From positions 1-64,000 of the forward strand of contig CAJODF010000001.1 of the NCBI GenBank assembly GCA_905233555.1: a stretch of 64,000 nucleotides of DNA, in the 5' to 3' direction. Below the pieces are notes generated by a model that was not told where the DNA came from, did no database searches, and saw nothing but the letters and a program-made list of their open reading frames with translations. Positions within the stretch are counted from its first letter, which is position 1, and the number at the start of each line of letters is the position of its first letter. The position numbers and the translations under genes are program-made. This document shows positions 20,292 to 29,345 of this stretch, in pieces. Origin of the DNA: an uncultured Prevotella sp. (GTDB taxonomy: Bacteria > Bacteroidota > Bacteroidia > Bacteroidales > Bacteroidaceae).

Positions 20292-23279
20292 ATGGAAAAG
20301 AGATTATTGACTAAGATATTGAGAGAGGTAAGGTGTTTTTTACCTTTTTACCTTCTTATTTTCTTACCTTTACCAGCCCTGGCAGATGAGTCAGTAGATC
20401 TAGATGCCCTTTATCAGCAAATAGATGATGCCATCAGTCAGTCACCCGCATACGTTGCTGGACGTGAGCGTCAGATTGCTGATTGGCGGAACCGCCTGAA
20501 TAAGGAGAAAGATGTGGAGAAGAAGGTACAGTTTGCCGAAGAACTCTTCCGACTCTATGAGCCTTATAGAAATGACTCGGCTCTCCATTATGCTGAGGTA
20601 TGCATCAGTCTTGCTGATTCGCTCCGTCGCCCTGATCTCGTTGGACGGTTTCGTTCGATGCTGGCTTATCAGTGCTCGAATGCTGATATGTACACGGAGT
20701 CAATAGAAGAACTCCGTGCCGTCAACAAGTCTGTTCTCGACAGTATAGGACTGGTCGATTATTACCATGCGTGGATGCATGTCTATGGGGAGATAGGATC
20801 CTATACCCAGCGCAATGACGTGCGACTCAAGTCTTTTAGTCAGCAGGATGCTTACCGCGATTCCGTCCTGACTGTGGCGGATGAGGACAGCGAGGAATGG
20901 ATCCATCTGAAAGTGGATATCCTCTGCGCCCGACAACTCTATCAGGACGCTTTGGAACTCAGCAGTAAATGGCTCCAGAAAGTGACTGATGGTACGCATG
21001 AGAGTGCATACGCTGCCTTCTACCGCTCTATGATCTATGACAGACTCAAGAACCACGATCAGACCTGCTATTGGATGGGCAAGTCGGCTCTTGATGATAT
21101 CAAGTGTGCGGTGATGAATCAGGCTTCGTTGCTCTTCCTGGCTGAACGTCTTGCTGAGGATGGTGACATCAGTCGTGCCTACCGTTATGCCGAGTTTGCC
21201 AAGGATTGTAACCTGACCTTCTGTCCTCGTTTGCGGGCCTATCAGGTTAATTCTGTCGTCAATGTGATTGAGAAGTACAATCAGGCGAGCCGGGCCCAAG
21301 TAAACAGAATCCTCATCATCGCTTCCATCGCGATAATCCTGCTCATGATAGCTTTGATATTCGCTTTCTTCCGATTAAAACGTTCCTTTTTTATCATGAT
21401 GGTGTCAATGACTGCAATCGTCGTTCAATCACAAGATTTCCGTTTCGACGAAGTGACCTATACCCCAGAGGCTACCACCTTCAAACTCTTTGCCCCTGAC
21501 AACGCAAAGAAGGTGACAGTCCGTATCTATAAGAAAGGTATGGACGGGAAGGCGGCTAAGACCGTCAAGATGACCCGTACTGCCCCCGAACAGTGGACGG
21601 CTACGGTGAAGGGTGACCTCATGGGACAGTTCTATACCTTCGACGTGGGCAAGGGCGAATGTCCGGGGGTGTTTGCCAAGGCTGTCGGTGTGAATGGCAA
21701 GCGAGGCGCTATCATCGATATGGCTAAAACGAACCCGACGGGGTGGGAGAGCGACAGCCGTCCTGTGATGAAGTCGCCCACCGACCTCGTGGTCTATGAG
21801 ATGCACCATCGCGACTTCTCCATTGCCCGCAAGGATGCGAAGTACCCGGGCAAATTCCTGGCCCTTACCGAACCTTGGGCCATCGATCATCTGAAGTCAT
21901 TAGGCGTGAATGCCATCCATATCCTGCCCAGTTACGATTACGGTTCTGTGGATGAAACGCGCCTCAGCGACAATAAATACAACTGGGGCTATGACCCTGT
22001 GAACTATAATGTGCCGGAGGGTGGTTATTCCACCGATCCCTATCAGCCGGAAGTGCGCATCCGTGAGTTCAAGCAGATGGTGCAGACGCTCCACAAGGCG
22101 GGTATCCGTGTGATTCTCGATGTGGTCTATAACCATACTTACGACATCGAGCACTCCAACTTCCAGCGCACCTATCCCGATTATTATTATAGGAAGAATG
22201 CCGACGGCACTTACTCCAATGGCTCTGGCTGTGGTAATGAGACCGCGAGCGAAAAACCGATGATGCGACAGTTCATGATCGAGAGCGTAAAGTACTGGAT
22301 CAACGAATACCATATTGACGGTCTCCGCTTCGATCTGATGGGCTGCCATGATATCGAGACAATGAACCTGATCCGTCAGGCGGTCGATGAGATTGATCCT
22401 TCTATCTTCATCTATGGTGAGGGATGGAGTGCCGGCTCGTGTGCCTATCCGCAGGAACAACTCGGCATGAAGGCCAATATCCCGCAGATGCCTCGTATTG
22501 CTGCTTTCAGCGACGAGATCCGTGATGCCCTCCGAGGCCCCTTCGACGATGACACAAAGGCTGGTTGGCTCGGTGGTAAACCAGAGAAAGAGAGTCTGAA
22601 GTTCGGTATTGTCGGTGCCATTGCCCACCCGCAGGTGGATATGACGAAGGTGAATTACGCCAAGGCACCTTGGGCCACCGAACCTACTCAGATGATGTCC
22701 TATGTGTCCTGCCATGACGATATGTGTCTGGTGGATCGTCTCCAAGCCAGCATTCCCGGCATCAGTACAGCAGAACTTATCCGTCTCGACCTGTTGGCAC
22801 AGACGGCTGTCTTTACCTCACAGGGTGTACCCTTCATGCTCAGTGGTGAAGAACTGCTCCGTACCAAACTGGGTGTGCATAACAGTTTTGAGTCGCCTGA
22901 CAGTATCAACCACCTCGACTGGTCCAACAAACAGAAATATCCGCAGGTGTTCGACTACTACAAGAACCTGATTGCCCTCCGCCAGCATCATCCGGCCTTC
23001 CGACTCGGCAATGCCGACTTGGTCAGGAAGCATCTGGAATTTCTGGATACGTCGGATAAGATCGTGGCCTTCCGCCTGAAGAATTATGCGGGACGGGACG
23101 ATTGGCGGAACATCATCGTCATCCTCAATGCCAATAAGGCCGATACGGAGGTAGCTATCCCCAAGGGTACCTACACCATTGTCTGTTGTGACGGGGTCAT
23201 CAACGAAAACGGCCTCGGCACCCTTCAGGGCGACAGGGTCGTGGTCGATGCTCAGTCTGCGCTCATCCTACACGACTAA
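20292..23279 (+). CDS. Fusion protein: N-terminal TPR/SusR (DUF6377)-like sensor region, two hydrophobic segments, then type I pullulanase (GH13)
   Basis: N-terminal helical TPR-like region with CPRLRAYQVNSVVNVIEKYNQ then TM LIIASIAIILLMIALIFAFF; C-terminal pullulanase motifs YNWGYDPVNYNVPEGGYSTDP, VVYNHTYDIEHSNFQ, DGLRFDLMGCHD, YGEGWSAG. Confidence 0.88.
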   Translation: MEKRLLTKILREVRCFLPFYLLIFLPLPALADESVDLDALYQQIDDAISQSPAYVAGRERQIADWRNRLNKEKDVEKKVQFAEELFRLYEPYRNDSALHYAEVCISLADSLRRPDLVGRFRSMLAYQCSNADMYTESIEELRAVNKSVLDSIGLVDYYHAWMHVYGEIGSYTQRNDVRLKSFSQQDAYRDSVLTVADEDSEEWIHLKVDILCARQLYQDALELSSKWLQKVTDGTHESAYAAFYRSMIYDRLKNHDQTCYWMGKSALDDIKCAVMNQASLLFLAERLAEDGDISRAYRYAEFAKDCNLTFCPRLRAYQVNSVVNVIEKYNQASRAQVNRILIIASIAIILLMIALIFAFFRLKRSFFIMMVSMTAIVVQSQDFRFDEVTYTPEATTFKLFAPDNAKKVTVRIYKKGMDGKAAKTVKMTRTAPEQWTATVKGDLMGQFYTFDVGKGECPGVFAKAVGVNGKRGAIIDMAKTNPTGWESDSRPVMKSPTDLVVYEMHHRDFSIARKDAKYPGKFLALTEPWAIDHLKSLGVNAIHILPSYDYGSVDETRLSDNKYNWGYDPVNYNVPEGGYSTDPYQPEVRIREFKQMVQTLHKAGIRVILDVVYNHTYDIEHSNFQRTYPDYYYRKNADGTYSNGSGCGNETASEKPMMRQFMIESVKYWINEYHIDGLRFDLMGCHDIETMNLIRQAVDEIDPSIFIYGEGWSAGSCAYPQEQLGMKANIPQMPRIAAFSDEIRDALRGPFDDDTKAGWLGGKPEKESLKFGIVGAIAHPQVDMTKVNYAKAPWATEPTQMMSYVSCHDDMCLVDRLQASIPGISTAELIRLDLLAQTAVFTSQGVPFMLSGEELLRTKLGVHNSFESPDSINHLDWSNKQKYPQVFDYYKNLIALRQHHPAFRLGNADLVRKHLEFLDTSDKIVAFRLKNYAGRDDWRNIIVILNANKADTEVAIPKGTYTIVCCDGVINENGLGTLQGDRVVVDAQSALILHD

Positions 23280-23290
23280 TAGCAAAAAAA

Positions 23291-25738
23291 ATGAGACTGA
23301 AAGTATTTCTCGCAACACTTGTGGGCTGTCTGATCTCAATGACATCCCCAGCAGAAAACGTCCGTGAGACGGTCTGCCTCGATAAGGGGTGGAAGTTTGC
23401 CATGGGCCATGCCACCGATCCGCAAAAGGATTTCGGTTGTGGCACAGAGTACTTCAACTACCTGACGAAGGCCAACTCCATCCACAACGAAGGGCCGTAC
23501 GCTGCAAAATTCGACGACTCTGCATGGCAGGAGATACAGATACCGCACGACTGGGTGACAACCCTGCCATACGCCCCTGGGGCCAGTCATTCCCACGGCT
23601 ATAAGACCGTAGGGTGGAAATATCCTGAAACGAGTGTAGGTTGGTATCGGAAGGTATTTAGGATCGATGCAGCAGACTTCGGTAAACACCTGATGCTGCG
23701 CTTCGATGGCATCTTCCGTAACGCCACGGTATGGTTCAATGGTTTCTATATGGGTACGGAGCCCAGCGGCTATGTGACCCAACTCTACGATATCACACCT
23801 TATATTAAATATGGAGAGGACAACCTGATCTGTGTGCGGGCGGATGCCTCGCTCGAAGAAGGGTGGTTCTACGAGGGAGCGGGCATCTACCGCGATGTGT
23901 GGTTGGAGAAGTCGGCGGAGGTGAGTGTAGCCCCCTTCGGCACATTTGTCTATGCGGACATGCAGGCACCATATTCACAAGCGAAACTGACGATAGAGAC
24001 CGAGGTGACCAACAGCAGTTTGAAAGCGCAACAGTGTGAGGTGACGCAACGCCTGCTCAATGCTGAAGGAAACGAAATCGGAAAGAGTGAGCCATCGACG
24101 CTGACGCTGAAATCCAAGCAGACACTGACGATCCGACAGGGCATCGTCGTCAATCAGCCACATCTGTGGCGTACCACCGACCCCTATCTGTATCAGATAG
24201 AGACCATTGTCCGACAAAAGGGTGAGGTGACGGATATCTACAAGACCACCACGGGCATCCGCGATATCGCCTTCGATGCCGAACGGGGTTTTCTCCTGAA
24301 TGGCAAGCCCCTGAAACTGAAAGGCGTGAACATGCACCAAGACCATGCCGGAGTGGGTACTGCCATCCCTGATGCTTTGCAGGCGTGGCGCATCAGACAA
24401 CTGAAGGCTTTTGGTTGTAATGCCTACCGTGCCTCACACAACCCGATGACCCCGGCGCTGCTTGATATCTGCGACCGGGAGGGTATCCTCGTCATCGACG
24501 AGAACCGACTGATGGGCATCAACGAGGAACACCTGCGCCTCTTGGAACGGATGATCAAACGTGACCGCAACCACCCCAGCATTATCCTGTGGAGTGATGG
24601 CAATGAGGAATGGGGCCTGGAAAACACCATCCAAGGGACCTGTGTGGCGGAAGCGATGCGGGAATATACCCGCCTTTTCGACCCCACCCGTCCCAGTACG
24701 GTGGCCAATGCCGGCGGTGTGGAACTCATCAAAGGACTCGATGTGGTAGGCTTCAACTATATTGTGCAGAACGATGTGGATAACCGTAAGAAGGCCAACT
24801 CCACCTGGAAGATTGTGGGAACGGAGGAGACTACTGGTTGCGGGACCCGAGGTTGGTACTTCAATAAGCCCGAATTTCCCGGACGTATGGTTTCCATGAA
24901 TCGTGATAGCACGCACCATCACGTTGAAAACGTCATCGAACGGGGTTGGCAGTTCTATGCCGACCGCCCTTGGGCTGCAGGACTCTTCTACTGGACCGGC
25001 TTTGATTATCGTGGTGAACCCAATCCGCTCAGTTATCCTGCCCACGACTCCGAGTTCGGCATCCTCGACTACTGCGGTTTCCCGAAGGACGAGGCGTACT
25101 ATCTGAAGGCTTGGTGGACTGAGGAGCCCGCCCTCCACATCTTCCCCCACTGGAACCTGCAGGGACACGAGGGAGAGGAGATAGAACTCTGGGCCTATAG
25201 TAACTGCGACGAGGTAGAACTGACGGTAAACGGGAAGAAATTAGGCCGACAGAAGATGCCTCGTAACGGACACCTGAGATGGAAGACCACTTATCAGCCC
25301 GGGAAGGTGGTGGCAGTGGGCTACAAGAACGGTAAACGCATCCTCACCCAAACCATCGAGACCACAAAACCTGCTACCAAGACGGTTCTCAAGGCAGACC
25401 GACAGGTGCTCACTGCCGACGGACGCGACGTTGCAGTGGTGACCATCGAGGTACAGGACGAAAAAGGCCGCATCGTTCCAGACGCGTGTCCTTTGTTAAC
25501 CATCCAGTTGGATGGGGATGCTCATATCCTCGGTGCAGCCAACGGTGACCCCATGTACCTGGGCGAGGATCATCCCAAGGACCTCCACTGCAAGTCCTTC
25601 AGCATCCCCGCCTTCAATGGTCTCGCACAAGTCCTAATACAGAGCGCAGAGGAACCTGCGACAGTGACAGTGCGTTGTCTGGGCAATGGTCTCAAGACTT
25701 CAACCCTTCAGTTAGCAACGAAGAAGACAAATGAATAA
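23291..25738 (+). CDS. GH2 family beta-glycosidase (beta-galactosidase-like)
   Basis: Jelly-roll N-domain ETSVGWYRKVFRI...; AWRIRQLKAFGCNAYRASHNPMTPALLDICDREGILVIDE; DRNHPSIILWSDGNEEW. Confidence 0.92.
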   Translation: MRLKVFLATLVGCLISMTSPAENVRETVCLDKGWKFAMGHATDPQKDFGCGTEYFNYLTKANSIHNEGPYAAKFDDSAWQEIQIPHDWVTTLPYAPGASHSHGYKTVGWKYPETSVGWYRKVFRIDAADFGKHLMLRFDGIFRNATVWFNGFYMGTEPSGYVTQLYDITPYIKYGEDNLICVRADASLEEGWFYEGAGIYRDVWLEKSAEVSVAPFGTFVYADMQAPYSQAKLTIETEVTNSSLKAQQCEVTQRLLNAEGNEIGKSEPSTLTLKSKQTLTIRQGIVVNQPHLWRTTDPYLYQIETIVRQKGEVTDIYKTTTGIRDIAFDAERGFLLNGKPLKLKGVNMHQDHAGVGTAIPDALQAWRIRQLKAFGCNAYRASHNPMTPALLDICDREGILVIDENRLMGINEEHLRLLERMIKRDRNHPSIILWSDGNEEWGLENTIQGTCVAEAMREYTRLFDPTRPSTVANAGGVELIKGLDVVGFNYIVQNDVDNRKKANSTWKIVGTEETTGCGTRGWYFNKPEFPGRMVSMNRDSTHHHVENVIERGWQFYADRPWAAGLFYWTGFDYRGEPNPLSYPAHDSEFGILDYCGFPKDEAYYLKAWWTEEPALHIFPHWNLQGHEGEEIELWAYSNCDEVELTVNGKKLGRQKMPRNGHLRWKTTYQPGKVVAVGYKNGKRILTQTIETTKPATKTVLKADRQVLTADGRDVAVVTIEVQDEKGRIVPDACPLLTIQLDGDAHILGAANGDPMYLGEDHPKDLHCKSFSIPAFNGLAQVLIQSAEEPATVTVRCLGNGLKTSTLQLATKKTNE

Positions 25739-27698
25739 CAATATGAGGACTTTATTATTAGTAACCGCCATGCTGATGGCAAATGTGTTGACAATGAGTG
25801 CGGCAAAGAAACAAGTGATTGACCGGATAGAGCCTACCGACTGGTACGTGGGACTGAAAAACCCCTCCGTACAGTTGATGGTCTATGGTCAGGGCATCCG
25901 TGATGTGGCCGAGGTGACCACCGACTATCCCGGTGTCCGCATCGATAGTCTGGTGCGCCTCGACTCGCCCAACTATCTCCTTATCTATATGAACGTGCGT
26001 GATGCCCAGCCCGGTACCATGACCCTCACTTTTAAAGGTGGAAAAGTGAAAAGTGGAAAAGGTGAAAAAGTCCCTTTCACTCTCAAACCCCGTGAGATGA
26101 GTGGCGACAAGCGGATGGGCTTTACCAATGCTGATGTGCTCTATATGCTTATGCCCGACCGCTTTGCACAGGGAGCCAATCACAACCCGCAGGTTGCAGG
26201 AATGCGTGCCTACAAGGAAGACCGTACCCAACCCTCCCTCCGCCATGGTGGTGACCTCAACGGTATCCGTGAACACCTCGATTACTTCAAGGAACTGGGT
26301 GTGACGGCCCTCTGGCTGACGCCCGTCCTCGAGAACGACTCTCCGGACCAGGACAACGGTTTTTCCACGTATCATGGCTACGCCACCACCAACTACTACC
26401 GTGTCGATCCCCGTTTCGGTACCAACGAGGATTATAAGAACCTCTGCGACGAAGCCCATGCCAAGGGACTGAAAGTGGTGATGGACATGATCTTCAACCA
26501 TAGCGGCTTTGAGCATCCCTGGACCCACGACATGCCCTCCAAGGACTGGCTGAATGTGCCTGAATGGCTTAATGAGAATAATTCGGGGCGCGATCCTGTC
26601 ACAGGCTTTACGGCCAATGCCGACGGCTCTGAACCGGCCAAATCTGCCTATCTGCAGACCTCCTACAAACTCACGCCCGTCCTCGATCCCTATGCCTCGA
26701 AGGTGGATCTCAAAGAAACGACGGAGGGCTGGTTCGTACCCTCCATGCCTGATCTCAACCAGCGTAATCCCCACCTGATGCGCTACCTCATCCAGAACAG
26801 CATCTGGTGGATTGAGACTGTTGGCATCGACGGCATCCGCATGGACACCTATCCCTACGCCTACGCCGAGGCGATGGCCCAGTGGATGAAGGAACTCGAC
26901 GAGGAATACCCCAATTTCAATACCGTCGGTGAGACCTGGGTCACAGAACCCGCCTATACCGCCGCCTGGCAGAAAGACTCGAAACTGTCCGACCACAATT
27001 CTTACCTCAAGACCGTCATGGACTTCTCCTTCTTCGATAAACTGAATCAGGCCAAGAACGAGGAGACCGATGCCTGGTGGAACGGCTTGAATCGTCTTTA
27101 CAATTCCTTCGTCTATGACTATCTCTACCCGAACCCGTCGGGTGTGATGGCCTTCATCGAGAACCATGATACGGACCGTTTCTTGGGCAACGGCAAGGAC
27201 ACCCTCGCCCTGAAACAAGCCCTCGCTTTGTTATTAATTGTTAATCGTACACCACAACTCTATTACGGCACAGAAGTGCTTATGAACGGCACAAAAGAGG
27301 TAACTGATGGAAATGTCAGAAAAGATTACCCAGGCGGTTTCCCCGGCGACACCCATAACTGCTTCACCAAGGAGGGTCGCACCCAAGCCGAGCAGAGCAT
27401 GTTCTCCTGGCTCTCCCGCCTGCTCCACTGGCGTCAGGGTAACGAAGTCGTCATCAAGGGTAAGCAGATTCAGTTCATTCCCTACGACGGTATCTACGTC
27501 GTAGCCCGTCAATACAAAGGCAAGACGGCCCTTGCAGTCCTCAATGGTACCAGCAAGCCGGCGACCCTCGATGTAGCCCGCTACGCCGAAGTCATCGGTT
27601 CTGCCAAGCGTGTCAAGGACATCCTGACCAACCGCTATTACGACCTCTCCAAGAACTTCGAACTCAAACCCAGACAGTCATTGATTCTGGAGTATTAA
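25731..27698 (+). CDS. susA: GH13 neopullulanase/cyclomaltodextrinase-like (SusA-like)
   Basis: N-terminal IDRIEPTDWYVGLKNPSVQLMVYGQGI; MPDRFAQGA; MDMIFNHSG; GIDGIRMDTYPYA; FIENHDTDRF. 8-nt overlap with GH2 gene. Confidence 0.92.
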   Translation: MNNNMRTLLLVTAMLMANVLTMSAAKKQVIDRIEPTDWYVGLKNPSVQLMVYGQGIRDVAEVTTDYPGVRIDSLVRLDSPNYLLIYMNVRDAQPGTMTLTFKGGKVKSGKGEKVPFTLKPREMSGDKRMGFTNADVLYMLMPDRFAQGANHNPQVAGMRAYKEDRTQPSLRHGGDLNGIREHLDYFKELGVTALWLTPVLENDSPDQDNGFSTYHGYATTNYYRVDPRFGTNEDYKNLCDEAHAKGLKVVMDMIFNHSGFEHPWTHDMPSKDWLNVPEWLNENNSGRDPVTGFTANADGSEPAKSAYLQTSYKLTPVLDPYASKVDLKETTEGWFVPSMPDLNQRNPHLMRYLIQNSIWWIETVGIDGIRMDTYPYAYAEAMAQWMKELDEEYPNFNTVGETWVTEPAYTAAWQKDSKLSDHNSYLKTVMDFSFFDKLNQAKNEETDAWWNGLNRLYNSFVYDYLYPNPSGVMAFIENHDTDRFLGNGKDTLALKQALALLLIVNRTPQLYYGTEVLMNGTKEVTDGNVRKDYPGGFPGDTHNCFTKEGRTQAEQSMFSWLSRLLHWRQGNEVVIKGKQIQFIPYDGIYVVARQYKGKTALAVLNGTSKPATLDVARYAEVIGSAKRVKDILTNRYYDLSKNFELKPRQSLILEY

Positions 27699-27734
27699 AC
27701 AAGATAATGTAAAGTAATTTGGCGAGTTTTTATA

Positions 27735-27758
27735 GGGGGGGGGTAAAAGCCCCCCTTT
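27735..27758 (+). terminator. Rho-independent-like terminator after starch operon (G9...TAAAAG...C6 TTT)
   Basis: GGGGGGGGGTAAAAGCCCCCCTTT; at least a 6-bp G:C stem followed by T-rich sequence, 37 bp after the susA stop. Confidence 0.65.
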
Positions 27759-27831
27759 GTTAATTCGGTTAAATGATGTTAATAAATAGGGCTTTGTCGA
27801 TAAAAAATGCCGTTATATCCCAAAAAAGTCG

Positions 27832-27839
27832 TATATTTG
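27832..27839 (+). promoter_or_regulatory. -7 box TATATTTG of fimbrial operon
   Basis: Matches TAnnTTTG, 20 bp upstream of the ATG at 27859. Confidence 0.6.
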
Positions 27840-27858
27840 CATCAGCCATAAAGAAAAA

Positions 27859-29337
27859 ATGGATAGAAAGTTTGGTAATTATATGGTTCTTTTCCTGCTG
27901 ACGCTGATTATGATAGCGATGCCGGAAAGGTTGCAAGCCCGAGACCTTGCAGCCACAGAAGACCGTGCTGACTCAATATTGACAACTAATACTTATATCC
28001 GTTTCGTCGCTGAAGGCGAAACGATCAACCTTTCCGATGAGGAGTTTTTTGACAATGCAGGCAGGGTTGTCTTCCCTGTGAACGACTACCGGTTGCCACC
28101 GGATGCACCGTTGCTGAAGCAACTCGAGAGTGATGTCTTGCCTGCTATCAACCGTGAGGGCTATGCGCTTTCGCATATCTACATTCGCGGTGCCGCCTCG
28201 CCTGACGGTCCCTATGCCAACAACAAGAAGTTGGGTGAGAAGCGTGCGAAGGCGCTGACCGACTTTGTCGTGTCTCGCCTCAGTGTGCCCGTAAGCGACG
28301 ATAGTTTCAATCTCGACGTGGATTTCGAGGACTATCGTTCGCTCTGTCTTTTTTTGTCGCGCGCGCAGGATTCTAATTATGCGTATGTTAAGAGTTTATG
28401 CGACAAATACCTGCCCAGCAACAACGTTGCGCAACTCAAGAAAGAACTCCAGAAAGCACAAGGCGGAAAACTCTGGAAGCATTTGCTCACCAACTATTTC
28501 CCGAATCTCCGCACCGCTCGTATCATGTTGGTTTTCAAGCAGAAACAACCTGTTGAAACGATTGCACAACCGATTCAGGAACAGCCCGTTGAGCCCATCG
28601 TGGTTGAGCAGCCCGTTGAGGTACCTGCCACTGACGTTGTGGTGTATGAAGAGCCCGAGGTGCTGCCTCGTCGTGAATTCCTGTCGGTGAAGACCAACCT
28701 CCTGCTCGACGTGGCATACGTACCGGGCTATGACCGTTGGTGTCCCATCCCCAACGTCGCCGTCGAATATTATCCCAAGAAGGGTCATTTCACATTCGGT
28801 GCCTCCATCGACTTCCCCTGGTGGCAGGACTACGAGGCCCATAAGTATTTCCAGATACGCAACTACCAGTTGGAGAGCCGTTACTACCTGCGTCCCGGCG
28901 ATATGTCATCCAATCCTCCGGGTGAGGGTGCCGCCTTCCGTGGCCTCTACCTGCAGGCATACGCCCATGTGGCACTCTTCGGACTCTGCTTCGATGCCGA
29001 CCGTGGTTGGGTAGGCGAGGGAGCAGGTGCCGGTGTGGGTGTCGGCTATGTGATGCCAATTTCGAAGAATGGTCACTGGCGTCTGGAGTTCGGACTGCAG
29101 GCCGGCTATTTCCGCTGCAAGTACGACCCGTACCAGTATGAGAACCCGGTGGACCCTACTTACCGCGACCATCTGTACTACTACAAATGGTCGCTCGACC
29201 CGGAACTCTTCAAGAAGCGTCAGTACCGGTACAACTGGCTGGGTCCGACACGTGTCGGTATCACGCTGACTTACGATCTGCTCTACCGCAGGATCAACAA
29301 GAAGGGTGTGAGTTTCAAGAACCACGAAATGAGATAA
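27859..29337 (+). CDS. OmpA-like/DUF3575-containing outer-membrane protein of fimbrial locus
   Basis: N-terminal half with OmpA-like ASPDGPYANNKKLGEKRAKAL; C-terminal DUF3575-like EFLSVKTNLLLDVAYVPGYDRWCPIPNVAVEYYPKKGHFTFGASI. Confidence 0.82.
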   Translation: MDRKFGNYMVLFLLTLIMIAMPERLQARDLAATEDRADSILTTNTYIRFVAEGETINLSDEEFFDNAGRVVFPVNDYRLPPDAPLLKQLESDVLPAINREGYALSHIYIRGAASPDGPYANNKKLGEKRAKALTDFVVSRLSVPVSDDSFNLDVDFEDYRSLCLFLSRAQDSNYAYVKSLCDKYLPSNNVAQLKKELQKAQGGKLWKHLLTNYFPNLRTARIMLVFKQKQPVETIAQPIQEQPVEPIVVEQPVEVPATDVVVYEEPEVLPRREFLSVKTNLLLDVAYVPGYDRWCPIPNVAVEYYPKKGHFTFGASIDFPWWQDYEAHKYFQIRNYQLESRYYLRPGDMSSNPPGEGAAFRGLYLQAYAHVALFGLCFDADRGWVGEGAGAGVGVGYVMPISKNGHWRLEFGLQAGYFRCKYDPYQYENPVDPTYRDHLYYYKWSLDPELFKKRQYRYNWLGPTRVGITLTYDLLYRRINKKGVSFKNHEMR

Positions 29338-29345
29338 GTGAGAGT

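Noticed and set aside
25758-27218. 486-aa antisense ORF opposite susA
   Set aside because: Gly/His/Val/Ile-biased composition typical of the reverse complement of a real gene with strong codon bias; no recognisable domain or start context.
29187-29345. N-terminal extension of the DUF5119-like ORF in the track
   Set aside because: Overlaps the preceding DUF3575-like gene in another frame; a signal-bearing start exists at 29346.
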